The position numbers and the translations under genes were made by a program. Source: Pantoea rwandensis (GTDB lineage: Bacteria > Pseudomonadota > Gammaproteobacteria > Enterobacterales > Enterobacteriaceae). Taken from it: DNA of 64,000 bases. The notes under the pieces are model-generated. The model had not been told where the DNA came from and searched no databases. It saw nothing but the letters and a program-made list of their open reading frames with translations. The DNA lies in NCBI RefSeq assembly GCF_002095475.1, contig NZ_MLFR01000001.1, forward strand, positions 731,310 through 795,309. Direction: 5' to 3'. This document shows, one piece after another, positions 43,395 to 51,296 of the stretch. How positions within the stretch are numbered: position 1 is the stretch's first letter; every line of letters begins with the position of its first letter.

Positions 43395-44110
43395 CACGCA
43401 TCGCTCCCCTCTTCTGGCACGACAAATTTATAGCCCTGTCCCCAGACGGTTAATATCCAGCGCGGCTCTGCGGGCGTGGTTTCGATTTTCAGGCGCAGAC
43501 GATTGATGTGCGTATTGACCGTGTGTTCATAGCCCTCATGCTGATAACCCCAAACCAGATTCAGTAAGCTCAGGCGAGAAAACACCTTGCCAGGATGACG
43601 GGCAAAGTGGAACAGCAGCTCAAACTCACGCGGCGTCAGCTCGATGGCAACATCATTGAGTGAAACCTCACGTGCCACCGGATCGATATTCAGGTTGCCA
43701 AGGCGAAGCGTACCGGCGTCCTGCCGCAGGTTTTGACTCATCGCTTCCTGACGACGGAATAACGCCTTAACGCGCGCAACCAGTTCCAGCATGGAAAAAG
43801 GTTTAGTGAGGTAGTCATCGGCGCCCAGCTCCAGCCCCAGCACGCGGTGCACTTCGCTGGCGCGGGCGCTGATCATAATAATCGGCGTATAGTGCGGCAT
43901 GTTGCGGGCCCGGCGACACAACTCAAGCCCGTCAACGCCCGGTAGCATGATGTCGAAAATCAAAGCATCCCAGCGCTGGCTTTCCAGCAGTTCACTGCCC
44001 TTATTGCCATCTGCAGCGTGAGTAATATCAAAGCCTTCATCCCGTAGGTGGATGTTTAACAGCTCTGCGATATTGCCATCATCTTCAACAATCAAAATCT
44101 TCTTTGCCAT
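43394..44110 (-). CDS. OmpR-family response regulator
   Basis: This 238-residue regulator has a receiver domain with the acidic pair VEDD, the phospho-Asp in ALIFDIMLPG and Lys in YLTKPFS, and a C-terminal winged helix (LTPREFELLFHFARHPGKVFSR, GYEHTVNTHINRLRLK). ATG 44110 has GAGG 8 bp upstream. It is the first gene of the two-component pair and is divergent from the cytochrome b / Mo-oxidoreductase / Met-rich peptide operon, across about 150 bp holding an inverted repeat. It probably activates that operon. Confidence 0.94.
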   Translation of the reverse strand: MAKKILIVEDDGNIAELLNIHLRDEGFDITHAADGNKGSELLESQRWDALIFDIMLPGVDGLELCRRARNMPHYTPIIMISARASEVHRVLGLELGADDYLTKPFSMLELVARVKALFRRQEAMSQNLRQDAGTLRLGNLNIDPVAREVSLNDVAIELTPREFELLFHFARHPGKVFSRLSLLNLVWGYQHEGYEHTVNTHINRLRLKIETTPAEPRWILTVWGQGYKFVVPEEGSDA

Positions 44111-44160
44111 GTCTGCCGCCTCAGTCAACAACCTCTTAATCATATACATACACGCCTTAA

Positions 44161-44186
44161 AGAGTTATCACATTTTGTTTAACTCT
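44161..44186. promoter_or_regulatory. Inverted repeat in the response-regulator / MsrQ-like divergent promoter
   Basis: AGAGTTA (44161-44167) and TAACTCT (44180-44186) are exact inverted heptamers separated by 12 bp, midway between the two divergent starts. It is a candidate binding site for the OmpR-type regulator. OmpR-family sites are more often direct repeats, so this is tentative. Confidence 0.35.
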
Positions 44187-44262
44187 CCGTGAGGATTCCG
44201 TAATAAATAAAAAGTGAAACTGTCTGCACTCCAGAAAAGACTTCCTTGTGAAGAGGCGTAGA

Positions 44263-44862
44263 ATGAAAAAAATAAGCAATAAAAATATTCATCCGCTCTG
44301 GTTACGGATAAACCACTGGGTTAATGCGTTGGCCGTTATACTGATGATTCTTAGCGGTTGGCGTATCTATAATGCCTCACCCTTATTCGCTTTTTCATTC
44401 CCAAAGGAATATACCCTTGGCGGATGGCTCGGTGGCGCACTGCAGTGGCATTTTGCCGTGATGTGGTTATTTGGATTAAACGGACTGCTCTATCTTATTG
44501 TCAATATTATCAGCGGGCGCTTTCGCCAACGCTTCTGGCCGCTGAGCGTTAAACAGCTCGCATCAGAGTTTACCTCCGCGCTCAAATGGCGACTGGGTCA
44601 TGATGATCGTGGGCAGTACAACATGGTGCAAAAATGCGCTTATTTACTGGTCATGATAGATGGCATTTTATTAGTGCTATCGGGACTGGTGCTGTGGAAA
44701 TCGGTGCAATTCGCGGTACTGAGAGAATTACTCGGTGGTTACGACAATGCCAGACTCATCCATTTTTCCGCGATGGCATTTCTGTGCCTTTTTATTCTTG
44801 TCCATCTGGCAATGGTATTGCTGGTTCCTAAAACACTGCAATTGATGATCCGTGGCCGCTGA
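44263..44862 (+). CDS. Cytochrome b561-type membrane subunit (YedZ1/MsrQ-like)
   Basis: This 199-residue inner-membrane cytochrome b has four to five helices. Candidate haem ligands are His in LWLRINHWVNALAV (helix 1), WHFAVMW (helix 2) and the C-terminal LIHFSAMAFLCLFILVHLAMV, the pattern of b561/Ni-Fe-hydrogenase cytochromes and not that of classical MsrQ. It would pass electrons from the quinone pool to the exported Mo-enzyme encoded 2 bp downstream. AGAGG before ATG 44263 defines the start. It is first in a three-gene operon divergent from the two-component system. Confidence 0.88.
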   Translation: MKKISNKNIHPLWLRINHWVNALAVILMILSGWRIYNASPLFAFSFPKEYTLGGWLGGALQWHFAVMWLFGLNGLLYLIVNIISGRFRQRFWPLSVKQLASEFTSALKWRLGHDDRGQYNMVQKCAYLLVMIDGILLVLSGLVLWKSVQFAVLRELLGGYDNARLIHFSAMAFLCLFILVHLAMVLLVPKTLQLMIRGR

Positions 44863-44864
44863 AT

Positions 44865-45653
44865 ATGGAAAAGAATAAAATAAATTTATCCGCCAGTGAT
44901 GCCAGTGATTTGGTTAAAGACGCGCAAACATTGCTAGCCAAAAAACTCACCGGCAATTCACGTCGCCAGTTTCTGCGTATGGGACTGACGCTAGGCGGCG
45001 TTGCGATGCTGAGTGGATGCGATATTGATGATAATCCCGATGTCGAAAGCGTCTTAAATCGTATATCACGTTTTAATGACCGTATTCAGGGATGGTTATT
45101 CAGCGGTTACCGTATGGCACCAGAATATACCCTTGCGGATATCACAAGGCCGTTTCCCTTTAATGCGTTCTACGGTGAAGAGGATATTCCCTCGATTCAT
45201 GAAGAGAATTACCAACTACAGATAAAAGGGAAGGTGCGAGATAACCGCAGCTGGCGCCTGCCTGAGCTTTATAAGTTAGCGCAACATGAGCAAATCACCC
45301 GGCATATTTGCGTTGAAGGCTGGAGTGCGGTTGGGCGTTGGGGCGGTGTTCGCTTCAGCGACTTCCTGCACTTGATCGGCGCAGACACGCGGGCGAAATA
45401 CGTCAGTTTTCGCTGCGCGGATGAGTACTACACCAGTATCGATATGGCTTCAGCGCTGCACCCCCAAACGCTGCTGGCGCTGAGCTGGGATGGACGTATT
45501 TTACCCCCTGAATACGGCTATCCCATGAAACTGCGTATCCCAACCAAGCTCGGCTACAAAAACCCGAAGCATATTGTTTCGATTGAAATTACTGACCGCT
45601 TTACCGGTGGCTACTGGGAAGACCAAGGCTACAACTGGTTTGGCGGCAGCTGA
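44865..45653 (+). CDS. Tat-exported molybdopterin oxidoreductase (MsrP/YedY-like), probable lipoprotein
   Basis: This 262-residue sulfite-oxidase-fold Mo-enzyme has its Mo-ligand Cys in ITRHICVEGWSAVGRW, the same arrangement as the RCVEAWS of YedY/MsrP. The N terminus is unusual: about 32 residues, then the Tat motif SRRQFLRMG, then a hydrophobic run ending LSGC-D. That is a lipobox with Cys52 and Asp at +2, which would retain the protein in the inner membrane. It is shorter than E. coli MsrP (334). It likely reduces methionine sulfoxide in periplasmic proteins using electrons from the adjacent cytochrome b, and the next gene encodes a Met-rich peptide. Confidence 0.9.
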   Translation: MEKNKINLSASDASDLVKDAQTLLAKKLTGNSRRQFLRMGLTLGGVAMLSGCDIDDNPDVESVLNRISRFNDRIQGWLFSGYRMAPEYTLADITRPFPFNAFYGEEDIPSIHEENYQLQIKGKVRDNRSWRLPELYKLAQHEQITRHICVEGWSAVGRWGGVRFSDFLHLIGADTRAKYVSFRCADEYYTSIDMASALHPQTLLALSWDGRILPPEYGYPMKLRIPTKLGYKNPKHIVSIEITDRFTGGYWEDQGYNWFGGS

Positions 45654-45689
45654 ACAGTGTTACCCCCTCAACCATGTAAGGAATGAATC

Positions 45690-45929
45690 ATGAAAAAGAT
45701 CGTTGCGACTGTATTTACTGGTGCCCTGATGATGGCCTTCTCTGGCGCCTACGCGGCAGACTCCATGGCCAAAGATGGCATGCAAAATCCAAGTGCTATG
45801 TCTCATGACAGCATGAGTAAAGATGGTATGACCAAAGACGGGATGAAAAAGCCGATGAAGAAACATCACGGTATGTCCAAGGATGGCATGAAAAAAGATG
45901 ACATGGCGAAAGATGGAATGTCTAAATAA
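45690..45929 (+). CDS. Exported Met-rich repeat peptide (MxKDx repeats, MrpX-like)
   Basis: This 79-residue protein has a Sec signal (cut after about residue 22, AYA-A) and a mature part of some 57 residues. Eleven of these are Met and many are Lys or Asp, arranged as repeats of the type M-S/A/T-K-D-G. This is the pentapeptide MxKDx repeat family. AAGGA precedes the ATG and a terminator follows. A Met-rich periplasmic peptide next to an MsrP-like enzyme matches the hypochlorite-scavenging MrpX/YedY1 arrangement described in Azospira suillum, in which the peptide is oxidised and then repaired. Confidence 0.88.
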   Translation: MKKIVATVFTGALMMAFSGAYAADSMAKDGMQNPSAMSHDSMSKDGMTKDGMKKPMKKHHGMSKDGMKKDDMAKDGMSK

Positions 45930-45938
45930 TATGTGTAG

Positions 45939-45966
45939 AACCGGGCTGAGGCCCGGTTATTCCCCT
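45939..45966 (+). terminator. Terminator of the MsrP-like/Met-rich peptide operon
   Basis: AACCGGGC / GCCCGGTT forms a perfect 8-bp stem with loop TGAG, 10 bp after the Met-rich peptide stop, and is followed by ATTCCCC. The stem is strong; the T-tract is short. Confidence 0.65.
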
Positions 45967-46003
45967 CCTGCTAGCAACCTATCCCACCTGTGCAATAATC
46001 TCA

Positions 46004-46022
46004 CTTATTAATAATCATTCTC
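46004..46022. promoter_or_regulatory. Possible Fur box upstream of the Nudix gene
   Basis: The 19-mer CTTATTAATAATCATTCTC matches the enterobacterial Fur consensus at 14 of 19 positions, with AATCATTCTC being the best-conserved half. It lies about 75 bp before the Nudix start. AT-rich promoter DNA can give such scores by chance. Confidence 0.3.
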
Positions 46023-46096
46023 AATTAGGTTATAGTGAGGGCCTCCAAGTGCCGCCAAGGCAAAGGATGACTCAATAATCGAACAGGAGGATGGCA

Positions 46097-46525
46097 GTGA
46101 ACGCAGATAAGACGATACACATCGCAGCAGCAATCATTATGGATGCCCAGCACCGTGTACTTCTGGTCCGTAAACGCGATACGCGTTATTTCATGCAGCC
46201 CGGTGGAAAAATTGAAGCCGCTGAACAGCCGGTCAACGCGTTAATTCGCGAGCTTGATGAAGAGTTGCAGATTAAGGTTTCTGAGACGGATACCCGCTAC
46301 ATCGGTCAATTCACAGACACTGCCGCGAACGAACCTGGTTTCAAACTTGTTGCTGAAATCTTCTCTGTGCAGACGTCTGCCAGCGAGATCAGTCCCGCCG
46401 CTGAAATAGAGGAAATCGCCTGGTATCACCCATCGAGTAATGATGGCCTGCCACTGGCGCCGCTTACGGGCAAACAAATCATTCCTTTGGTTTTCAGAGC
46501 TGATGATCAATACAGTTTGCGCTGA
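46097..46525 (+). CDS. Nudix hydrolase
   Basis: This 142-residue Nudix hydrolase has a complete Nudix box, G-x5-E-x7-RE-x2-EE-x2-(I/V), read as GGKIEAAEQP then NALIRELDEELQI. It cleaves a nucleoside diphosphate linked to another moiety, with Mg2+ bound by the REx2EE glutamates. An ATG at 46091 directly abuts the AGGAGG ribosome site, so the GTG at 46097, spaced 6 bp, is the better start. It is monocistronic. The substrate class (8-oxo-dGTP, ADP-ribose or other) cannot be read. Confidence 0.92.
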   Translation: MNADKTIHIAAAIIMDAQHRVLLVRKRDTRYFMQPGGKIEAAEQPVNALIRELDEELQIKVSETDTRYIGQFTDTAANEPGFKLVAEIFSVQTSASEISPAAEIEEIAWYHPSSNDGLPLAPLTGKQIIPLVFRADDQYSLR

Positions 46526-46537
46526 CATCATCTTATT

Positions 46538-46582
46538 CACAGTCAAGCAGCTAGCAAATCAAAAATGCATTGCTTGATTGTG
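46538..46582. promoter_or_regulatory. Long imperfect inverted repeat between Nudix and enolase-superfamily genes
   Basis: CACAGTCAAGCA (46538-46549) pairs with TGCTTGATTGTG (46571-46582) at 11 of 12 positions, and a GCTAG / GGCTAG pair lies just inside and outside. It starts 13 bp after the Nudix stop. It could be a terminator-like structure for the Nudix gene or an operator for the sugar-acid operon. Confidence 0.35.
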
Positions 46583-46783
46583 GCTAGTCCAGAATTAATG
46601 TGATCCTCCCCCTTCCTCATCGTTAGTAAGCACAAAATCTGGCTAAAAATGCCAACGACTCCTGTGCTTCTGCCCGATGCTTCATGCCTGATTGCCTTTT
46701 TATACTTATTAATGGTTTACCTCCTCTTAGCCACGGCACTCCCTATAAAAACTGCCGGGCGTTACCCCTATGAGGTTTATGGC

Positions 46784-47941
46784 ATGAAAATTACCGCTAT
46801 CGAAATTACACGTATCGCCATCCCGTTTGATGCGCATAGGCGCCAGCCCGATGCGCAAGAAACCACCTATAACGCGGCATCTCCATCACTCAAGCGCATG
46901 GAAACGCTGCTGGTTAAGGTCATTACCGAAGACGGTATTGAAGGCTGGGGGGAAGCATTTGGACATTTGTCCAATCCGGTCACCGAACAGTCGCTGATCA
47001 ATCTGGTTTCTCCTTTCTTCCTTCAGCGGACTATACCGACAAGCCAGCAGCAGATTGCGGAGTTGATGCAATCTGCTGAGCAGGCACTGCATGCCTTTGG
47101 CCGCAGTGGGCCAGTCCGTTATGCGCTGTCCGCACTCGATATTGCGCTGTGGGATCTGTTAGGTAAGCAGCAACAGAAGCCTCTATGGCAACTAATGGGG
47201 GCAGCCCATAACCAGATTGAACGCTATGCCAGCCTGGTGAGCTACGGTAATGACGCAAAGGAAGTCGCCGCTCAGGTTCAGCGTGCGCATGCAGAAGGTT
47301 ATCGTGCGCTCAAACTTCATGAAACGCATCCTGATGCAATTGCCGCTGCACGTGATGCTTTGCCGCCAAACGTGGACCTGATGGTCGATGTCAACTGCCC
47401 GTGGTCACGCGAACAGGCGAATGCCATCGCCAGTGAACTGCGACCACTGCAGTTGGGCTGGCTTGAAGAGCCTATATGGCCGCCAGATGACTTTCTGGGG
47501 CTATCTCAGCTGCGTGAAAACGGCGTACCCCTTGCCGCTGGTGAAAATGTGGACGGCGATTTTGGATTTGTGAATTTGTTTGAAAGTGGTGCCGTGGATA
47601 TTGCACAGCCCAGTGTTGCCAAAGTTGGCGGCATCACCGCTGCACTGCGCGTATTCGAACTGGCACGTCAATACCGTGTGAAAGTCGTACCGCACTGCTT
47701 CTACTTCGGCGCGGGGATGTTGGCCACTGCGCATCTGGTTGCCACATTGCCAGATGATATCAAAATGGAAATCCCCTGGATTACGTTCGAAGCGCAATTG
47801 TATCCATCACTGCCACAAAGCGTACGCTTCAACCTGAACGATGCCCCAGGATTGGGATATGAGCCTGATCCCGCCGTTCTCAGGGATTATCGCCTTTCAT
47901 GGACGCGTATTGATTCGCAGGGAGTGAAAAACCATGTTTAA
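46784..47941 (+). CDS. Enolase-superfamily dehydratase (mandelate racemase/MLE type)
   Basis: This 385-residue enolase-superfamily enzyme has an N-terminal capping domain and a TIM barrel. Metal ligands are Asp in LMVDVNCPW, Glu in WLEEPIWPPD and Glu in AGENVDG; a base Lys is in ALKLHETH (Lys-x-His instead of the usual Lys-x-Lys), and VPHCFYFGAG offers a His. It probably dehydrates an acid sugar. GAGG 8 bp before ATG 46784 sets the start; the 45 codons open upstream are hydrophobic and not family-like. It overlaps the next MFS gene by 8 bp, so enzyme and transporter act on the same compound. Confidence 0.9.
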   Translation: MKITAIEITRIAIPFDAHRRQPDAQETTYNAASPSLKRMETLLVKVITEDGIEGWGEAFGHLSNPVTEQSLINLVSPFFLQRTIPTSQQQIAELMQSAEQALHAFGRSGPVRYALSALDIALWDLLGKQQQKPLWQLMGAAHNQIERYASLVSYGNDAKEVAAQVQRAHAEGYRALKLHETHPDAIAAARDALPPNVDLMVDVNCPWSREQANAIASELRPLQLGWLEEPIWPPDDFLGLSQLRENGVPLAAGENVDGDFGFVNLFESGAVDIAQPSVAKVGGITAALRVFELARQYRVKVVPHCFYFGAGMLATAHLVATLPDDIKMEIPWITFEAQLYPSLPQSVRFNLNDAPGLGYEPDPAVLRDYRLSWTRIDSQGVKNHV

Positions 47942-49220
47942 AAACTACCGTAATGTCATTGCGCTGTTGCTGTTTTTTGCGGGCATCCTTAACTATCTTG
48001 ACCGGGCAGCACTTTCCGTCATGGCGCCGTTGGTGAAGAAGGATTTGAGCATCAACGATGCACAGATGGGTATTTTGTTCAGTTGTTTCTTTATTGGCTA
48101 TTGCCTGTTTTGCTTTATTGGCGGCTGGGCGGCTGACCGCTTCGGGCCTCGTCGCGTATATTCCTGGGCGGCCAGTATTTGGTCGCTGTTTTGCGGTGCC
48201 ACAGCACTGGTGACAGGGTTCACTCACCTTCTCATCGTTCGCATGCTGTTTGGCGTGGGCGAAGGCCCTATGGGCACCACCACCAACAAATCCATTGCCA
48301 ACTGGTTCCCGCGCAATGAAGTTGGACGGGCGGTAGGCTTCACCAACGCAGGCCAACCTCTTGGAGCCGCCATTGCAGCGCCGATTGTCGGTCTGGTCGG
48401 TCTGCAATTTGGCTGGCGTATTGCTTTCATTGTTATTGCTGCACTTGGATTCATCTGGGTTGCCTGCTGGCTGTTGCTGTTCAGAGACAAGCCAGAACAA
48501 CACCCGCGTGTAAGTGCTGAAGAGAGCCAGTACATCGTGCAACGACGACCGGCCGGCAATACCCTGAACCAGCCACAACAGGACAGCCACAGCCTGTGGC
48601 ATTACGTGTTTTCTCTGCCTGTACTGGGCGTTGCCAGTGCATTTTTCTGCTTCAACTATATCCAGTTCTTCTTCCTGTCATGGCTGCCGAGCTATCTGAC
48701 CGACTTCCAGCATCTGGATATCAAAAGCATGAGTATTATCGGTGTGCTGCCGTGGTTAGGCGCTACCGTCGGTTTTCTGGGGGGAGGCATCATCTCTGAC
48801 ATGCTGTTCCGCCGCACGCAGGATTTCCTGTTGTCACGCAAACTGGTGATTTTCGTCGGCCTTGCCGTGGCGGCACTGTGCGTGCTGCTCACTGCATGGA
48901 GTCAAAGTGTCACCTCCGCCGTGACATTTATCACCTTGGCAAGCGTCTTTGCATATATGACTCCGCAGGCATGCTGGTCTCTGCTGCAGGATATTGTCCC
49001 CGCCGGGCGCATAGGAACAGCAGGTGGCTTTGTACACCTGCTGGCAAACCTGGCCGGGATTTTATCCCCTAGCATCACCGGTTTTCTGATCCAGTATGGT
49101 GGCGGCTATCACACCGCTTTTGTGCTGGCTAGCATATTAGCACTTTCAGGCATGTTGCTGCTGGCAGTGCTGGTTCGACAGAAAGGAGTGAATTTGCTCC
49201 GGTCACAAATTAGCCAATAG
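47934..49220 (+). CDS. MFS transporter, anion:cation symporter (sugar-acid) type
   Basis: This 428-residue inner-membrane transporter has 12 helices. N-terminal LNYLDRAALSVMAPLVKKDL and the helix 2-3 loop GGWAADRFGPRRVYSWAA are typical of the ACS family that carries glucarate, galactonate and related sugar acids. It overlaps the enolase-superfamily gene by 8 bp and ends at a bidirectional hairpin. It likely imports the dehydratase substrate. No regulator gene is adjacent in the operon. Confidence 0.92.
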   Translation: MFKNYRNVIALLLFFAGILNYLDRAALSVMAPLVKKDLSINDAQMGILFSCFFIGYCLFCFIGGWAADRFGPRRVYSWAASIWSLFCGATALVTGFTHLLIVRMLFGVGEGPMGTTTNKSIANWFPRNEVGRAVGFTNAGQPLGAAIAAPIVGLVGLQFGWRIAFIVIAALGFIWVACWLLLFRDKPEQHPRVSAEESQYIVQRRPAGNTLNQPQQDSHSLWHYVFSLPVLGVASAFFCFNYIQFFFLSWLPSYLTDFQHLDIKSMSIIGVLPWLGATVGFLGGGIISDMLFRRTQDFLLSRKLVIFVGLAVAALCVLLTAWSQSVTSAVTFITLASVFAYMTPQACWSLLQDIVPAGRIGTAGGFVHLLANLAGILSPSITGFLIQYGGGYHTAFVLASILALSGMLLLAVLVRQKGVNLLRSQISQ

Positions 49221-49284
49221 CGCAGGTTTTGGGGGCCTTCAGCGGACAATCATCCCACCTGTCATCACGCTATCGCTAAGCGAA

Positions 49285-49316
49285 GACCGGTTTGCTCCTC
49301 GCGGGGCAAGCCGGTC
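49285..49316. terminator. Bidirectional terminator between convergent genes
   Basis: GACCGGTTTGC pairs with GCAAGCCGGTC (11 bp, one G-T pair) around a 10-nt loop. It lies between the convergent MFS and NTF2-like genes and can serve both. Confidence 0.6.
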
Positions 49317-49327
49317 ATTAAGGCGCA

Positions 49328-49873
49328 CTATTCAATTCGGTTACGCGCAAGGATCTCTGTCAAACCTGCATTAAGCAGTTCCAGTGGGGCTTTGCTTCCA
49401 TCCACAGGCAGCAGAGTTCGTGCACTTATTTTCCATTGCCCTGCGATGCGTTCCAATTCCCAGCGATTGACCACTACGCGGTGGATGCGGTAACCGGTGG
49501 AAACACCATGGTTTGCCATCTCTCGCGGTTTACCCGTTTTATCGTGTTGGATTAACTGCAGATACGAGGTGACAATAGCCCTATCCCCCTGCAAATTGAC
49601 CAGCGGCAGTCCGGTAAAATGCGCCAACCCTCCTTGGATCGCTTCGCGGTGAGCGGGCCGTAAAATAAAATCAGCAATGGCTTTGGCACCTGTGGCCCCG
49701 TCTAAACCCACTCCCCGATTGAAAATCCCCTCCTCTTTATAAACCTGCGCCGTATATTGCGCATGCCCTGTGTCTGCACTGGGAGGATGGGATGCAATCA
49801 ATTCGTAAATCGCTAATTTATCTTCAACTTCCCGCAAGCGCGCTTCAATACTCTCACTGACTTCAATCGCCAT
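49328..49873 (-). CDS. NTF2/SnoaL-like fold protein
   Basis: This 181-residue protein of the SnoaL/NTF2-like group has an N-terminal helix (ESIEARLREVEDKLAIYELIASH) then the cone-shaped fold with YKEEGIF, FTGLPLVNLQGDRAIVTSYLQL and a C-terminal R-W-E-L-E-R-I-AGQWKIS strand pair. Family members include isomerases, dehydratases and ring hydrolases. ATG 49873 is preceded by GAGGAGGAG; the longer frame lacks family residues. It is divergent from a LysR gene that probably regulates it. The reaction is unknown. Confidence 0.85.
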   Translation of the reverse strand: MAIEVSESIEARLREVEDKLAIYELIASHPPSADTGHAQYTAQVYKEEGIFNRGVGLDGATGAKAIADFILRPAHREAIQGGLAHFTGLPLVNLQGDRAIVTSYLQLIQHDKTGKPREMANHGVSTGYRIHRVVVNRWELERIAGQWKISARTLLPVDGSKAPLELLNAGLTEILARNRIE

Positions 49874-49979
49874 TGCACTCTCCTCCTCTCTGGACTCGAT
49901 GATTGCCAGAGTATAATTATTTAGTTTAGTGGCATAATCAGGCCATTCCTTCACACACTCCTTAGTGAAAATAAACAGT

Positions 49980-50903
49980 ATGCCCAGCAGACTTAACCGA
50001 GCAGATTATTTGGCACTTAACACCTTTGTCTTGGTCGCGGAAAGGCTCAGTTTCCGGGAAGTGGCAGAGATGCTTGATATTTCTCCGTCTGCGGTAAGCC
50101 AGCAGATCATGGGTCTTGAGGATCGCCTGGGAATCAGGCTGTTTACCCGAACAACCCGTGTGGTGAAACTTACCGATGAGGGAAAATCACTCTACGCTCA
50201 GACCTCTTCCTTGCTTCAGGGATTAGCAGATTCTTTGGCGCAAGCCCACGCGAGAAGCCAGCTCATCCAAGGTCACCTGCGCATTCATGCTTTTCGCTCA
50301 GCAGCCGAGATGCTGTTGGATAAAAAACTTGCTGACTTTCTTTCGGCCTTCCCCGATGTGCATCTCGATCTGTCGATCAATGATGCCCCCACCGATCTGA
50401 TCGCTGGCGGTTATGACTTATCCCTGAGACTGGGTGAGGTACTTGATCCGGGACTCGTCGCGGTCCCGGCGGGGGGGCGTTTGCATCAAATTGTCGTCGC
50501 GGCGCCTTCCTACCTGGAAAAGCGCGAGACAATCACCAAACCCGAAGATTTGGTGCATCACAACTGTATTGGTTGGCGATGGCCCGGCACCCTGTCACCC
50601 GTTCCCTGGCAATTTACCTGCAATGGGCAGCTTCGGAATGTCCAGCTAACGGGTAATCTTGTGGTGGATGATCGTGAGCGCCAGTATCAGGCAGCCATCA
50701 TGGGCATCGGTATAGCACAGGTCACAGCGGAGAGAGTTGAAGCGCAACTCGCTTCCGGCAAGCTAACGCGAATCCTCGGGCAGTGGGAGACTGAGTTTCC
50801 GGGATACTATTTATGCTGGACATCAGGGAAAGCGGTCACCCCGGCAATGAGGGCCTTTATCGACTGGATATCACTGAACGGCCCGCTTCCCAGCGCGCGT
50901 TGA
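49980..50903 (+). CDS. LysR-family transcriptional regulator
   Basis: This protein of about 307 residues is an LTTR with the HTH LSFREVAEMLDISPSAVSQQIMGLEDRLGIRLFTRTTR and an effector domain with DLIAGGYDLSLRLGEVLDPGLVAV, from the CrgA/DmlR-like subgroup. ATG 49980 gives a normal N terminus; a GTG five codons upstream is also possible. It is divergent from the NTF2-like gene across about 105 bp. The effector is unknown. Confidence 0.92.
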   Translation: MPSRLNRADYLALNTFVLVAERLSFREVAEMLDISPSAVSQQIMGLEDRLGIRLFTRTTRVVKLTDEGKSLYAQTSSLLQGLADSLAQAHARSQLIQGHLRIHAFRSAAEMLLDKKLADFLSAFPDVHLDLSINDAPTDLIAGGYDLSLRLGEVLDPGLVAVPAGGRLHQIVVAAPSYLEKRETITKPEDLVHHNCIGWRWPGTLSPVPWQFTCNGQLRNVQLTGNLVVDDRERQYQAAIMGIGIAQVTAERVEAQLASGKLTRILGQWETEFPGYYLCWTSGKAVTPAMRAFIDWISLNGPLPSAR

Positions 50904-51045
50904 TCCTGCCTCCGCAGCACCTCTGCACTGGGTAAGCTTCTGGAAACGTCTCAGCACCCGATCGAAGTGAACGTTGCAAGGTGGGGTTGTTCAAATATCA
51001 AGAGCGCGTTGGCTGCTATCACTCATCTATTGAAAGATCAGCAAA

Positions 51046-51062
51046 GGCCGCTTTAGGCGGCC
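51046..51062 (-). terminator. Terminator downstream of the DUF1471 gene
   Basis: GGCCGC / GCGGCC with a 5-nt loop is followed on the minus strand by TTTGCT. It lies about 25 bp after the restored DUF1471 stop, and it may also stop transcription coming from the LysR gene on the plus strand. Confidence 0.6.
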
Positions 51063-51087
51063 CTTAATCACATATTAAGACACTGAC

Positions 51088-51296
51088 TTATTTGGTCAAT
51101 TCAGCAGAGATATAGGCACCATTATTGAAACGGGCGCTGATAATTTTGTATGAAGCACCTGCTGATGTGCCTGAGCAGCAATCTGCGCTTCTGCAGCATC
51201 CAGAGTTGAAGCTGACGCGGTGATGCTCTGTGCAAAGCTACCGAATGAAACAACTGAAAGTGCGATAACTGCAACGAAAGTTTTGATGTTTTTCAT
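51088..51296 (-). pseudogene. DUF1471 (BhsA/YdgH-like) small exported protein, frameshifted
   Basis: The start encodes a standard DUF1471 protein: a Sec signal MKNIKTFVAVIALSVVSFGS cut near FA-Q, then SITASASTLDAAEAQIAAQA. At about 51165-51170 the frame leaves the family and ends in an unrelated HTKLSAPVSIMVPISLLN. Reading one base out of phase from that point gives SAGASYKIISARFNNGAYIS plus AELTK and a stop at 51088, a textbook DUF1471 C terminus. A single-base indel therefore separates the two halves. It is either a recent pseudogene or a sequencing error. Intact relatives are periplasmic stress and biofilm proteins. Confidence 0.85.

Noticed and set aside
45750..45929. Short-period DNA repeats as a CRISPR or satellite array
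   Set aside because: The repeats are codon-phased and encode MxKDx peptide repeats of a secreted protein; spacing and variability do not fit CRISPR.
46649..46783. An N-terminal membrane segment for the enolase-superfamily enzyme
   Set aside because: The hydrophobic 45 codons have no ribosome site and the family start MKITAIEI with GAGG upstream follows; the stretch is untranslated leader.
47880..48602. 240-codon frame antisense to the sugar-acid MFS gene
   Set aside because: Composition is Gln/Asn/Ala-rich low complexity opposite well-conserved membrane helices; no ribosome site.
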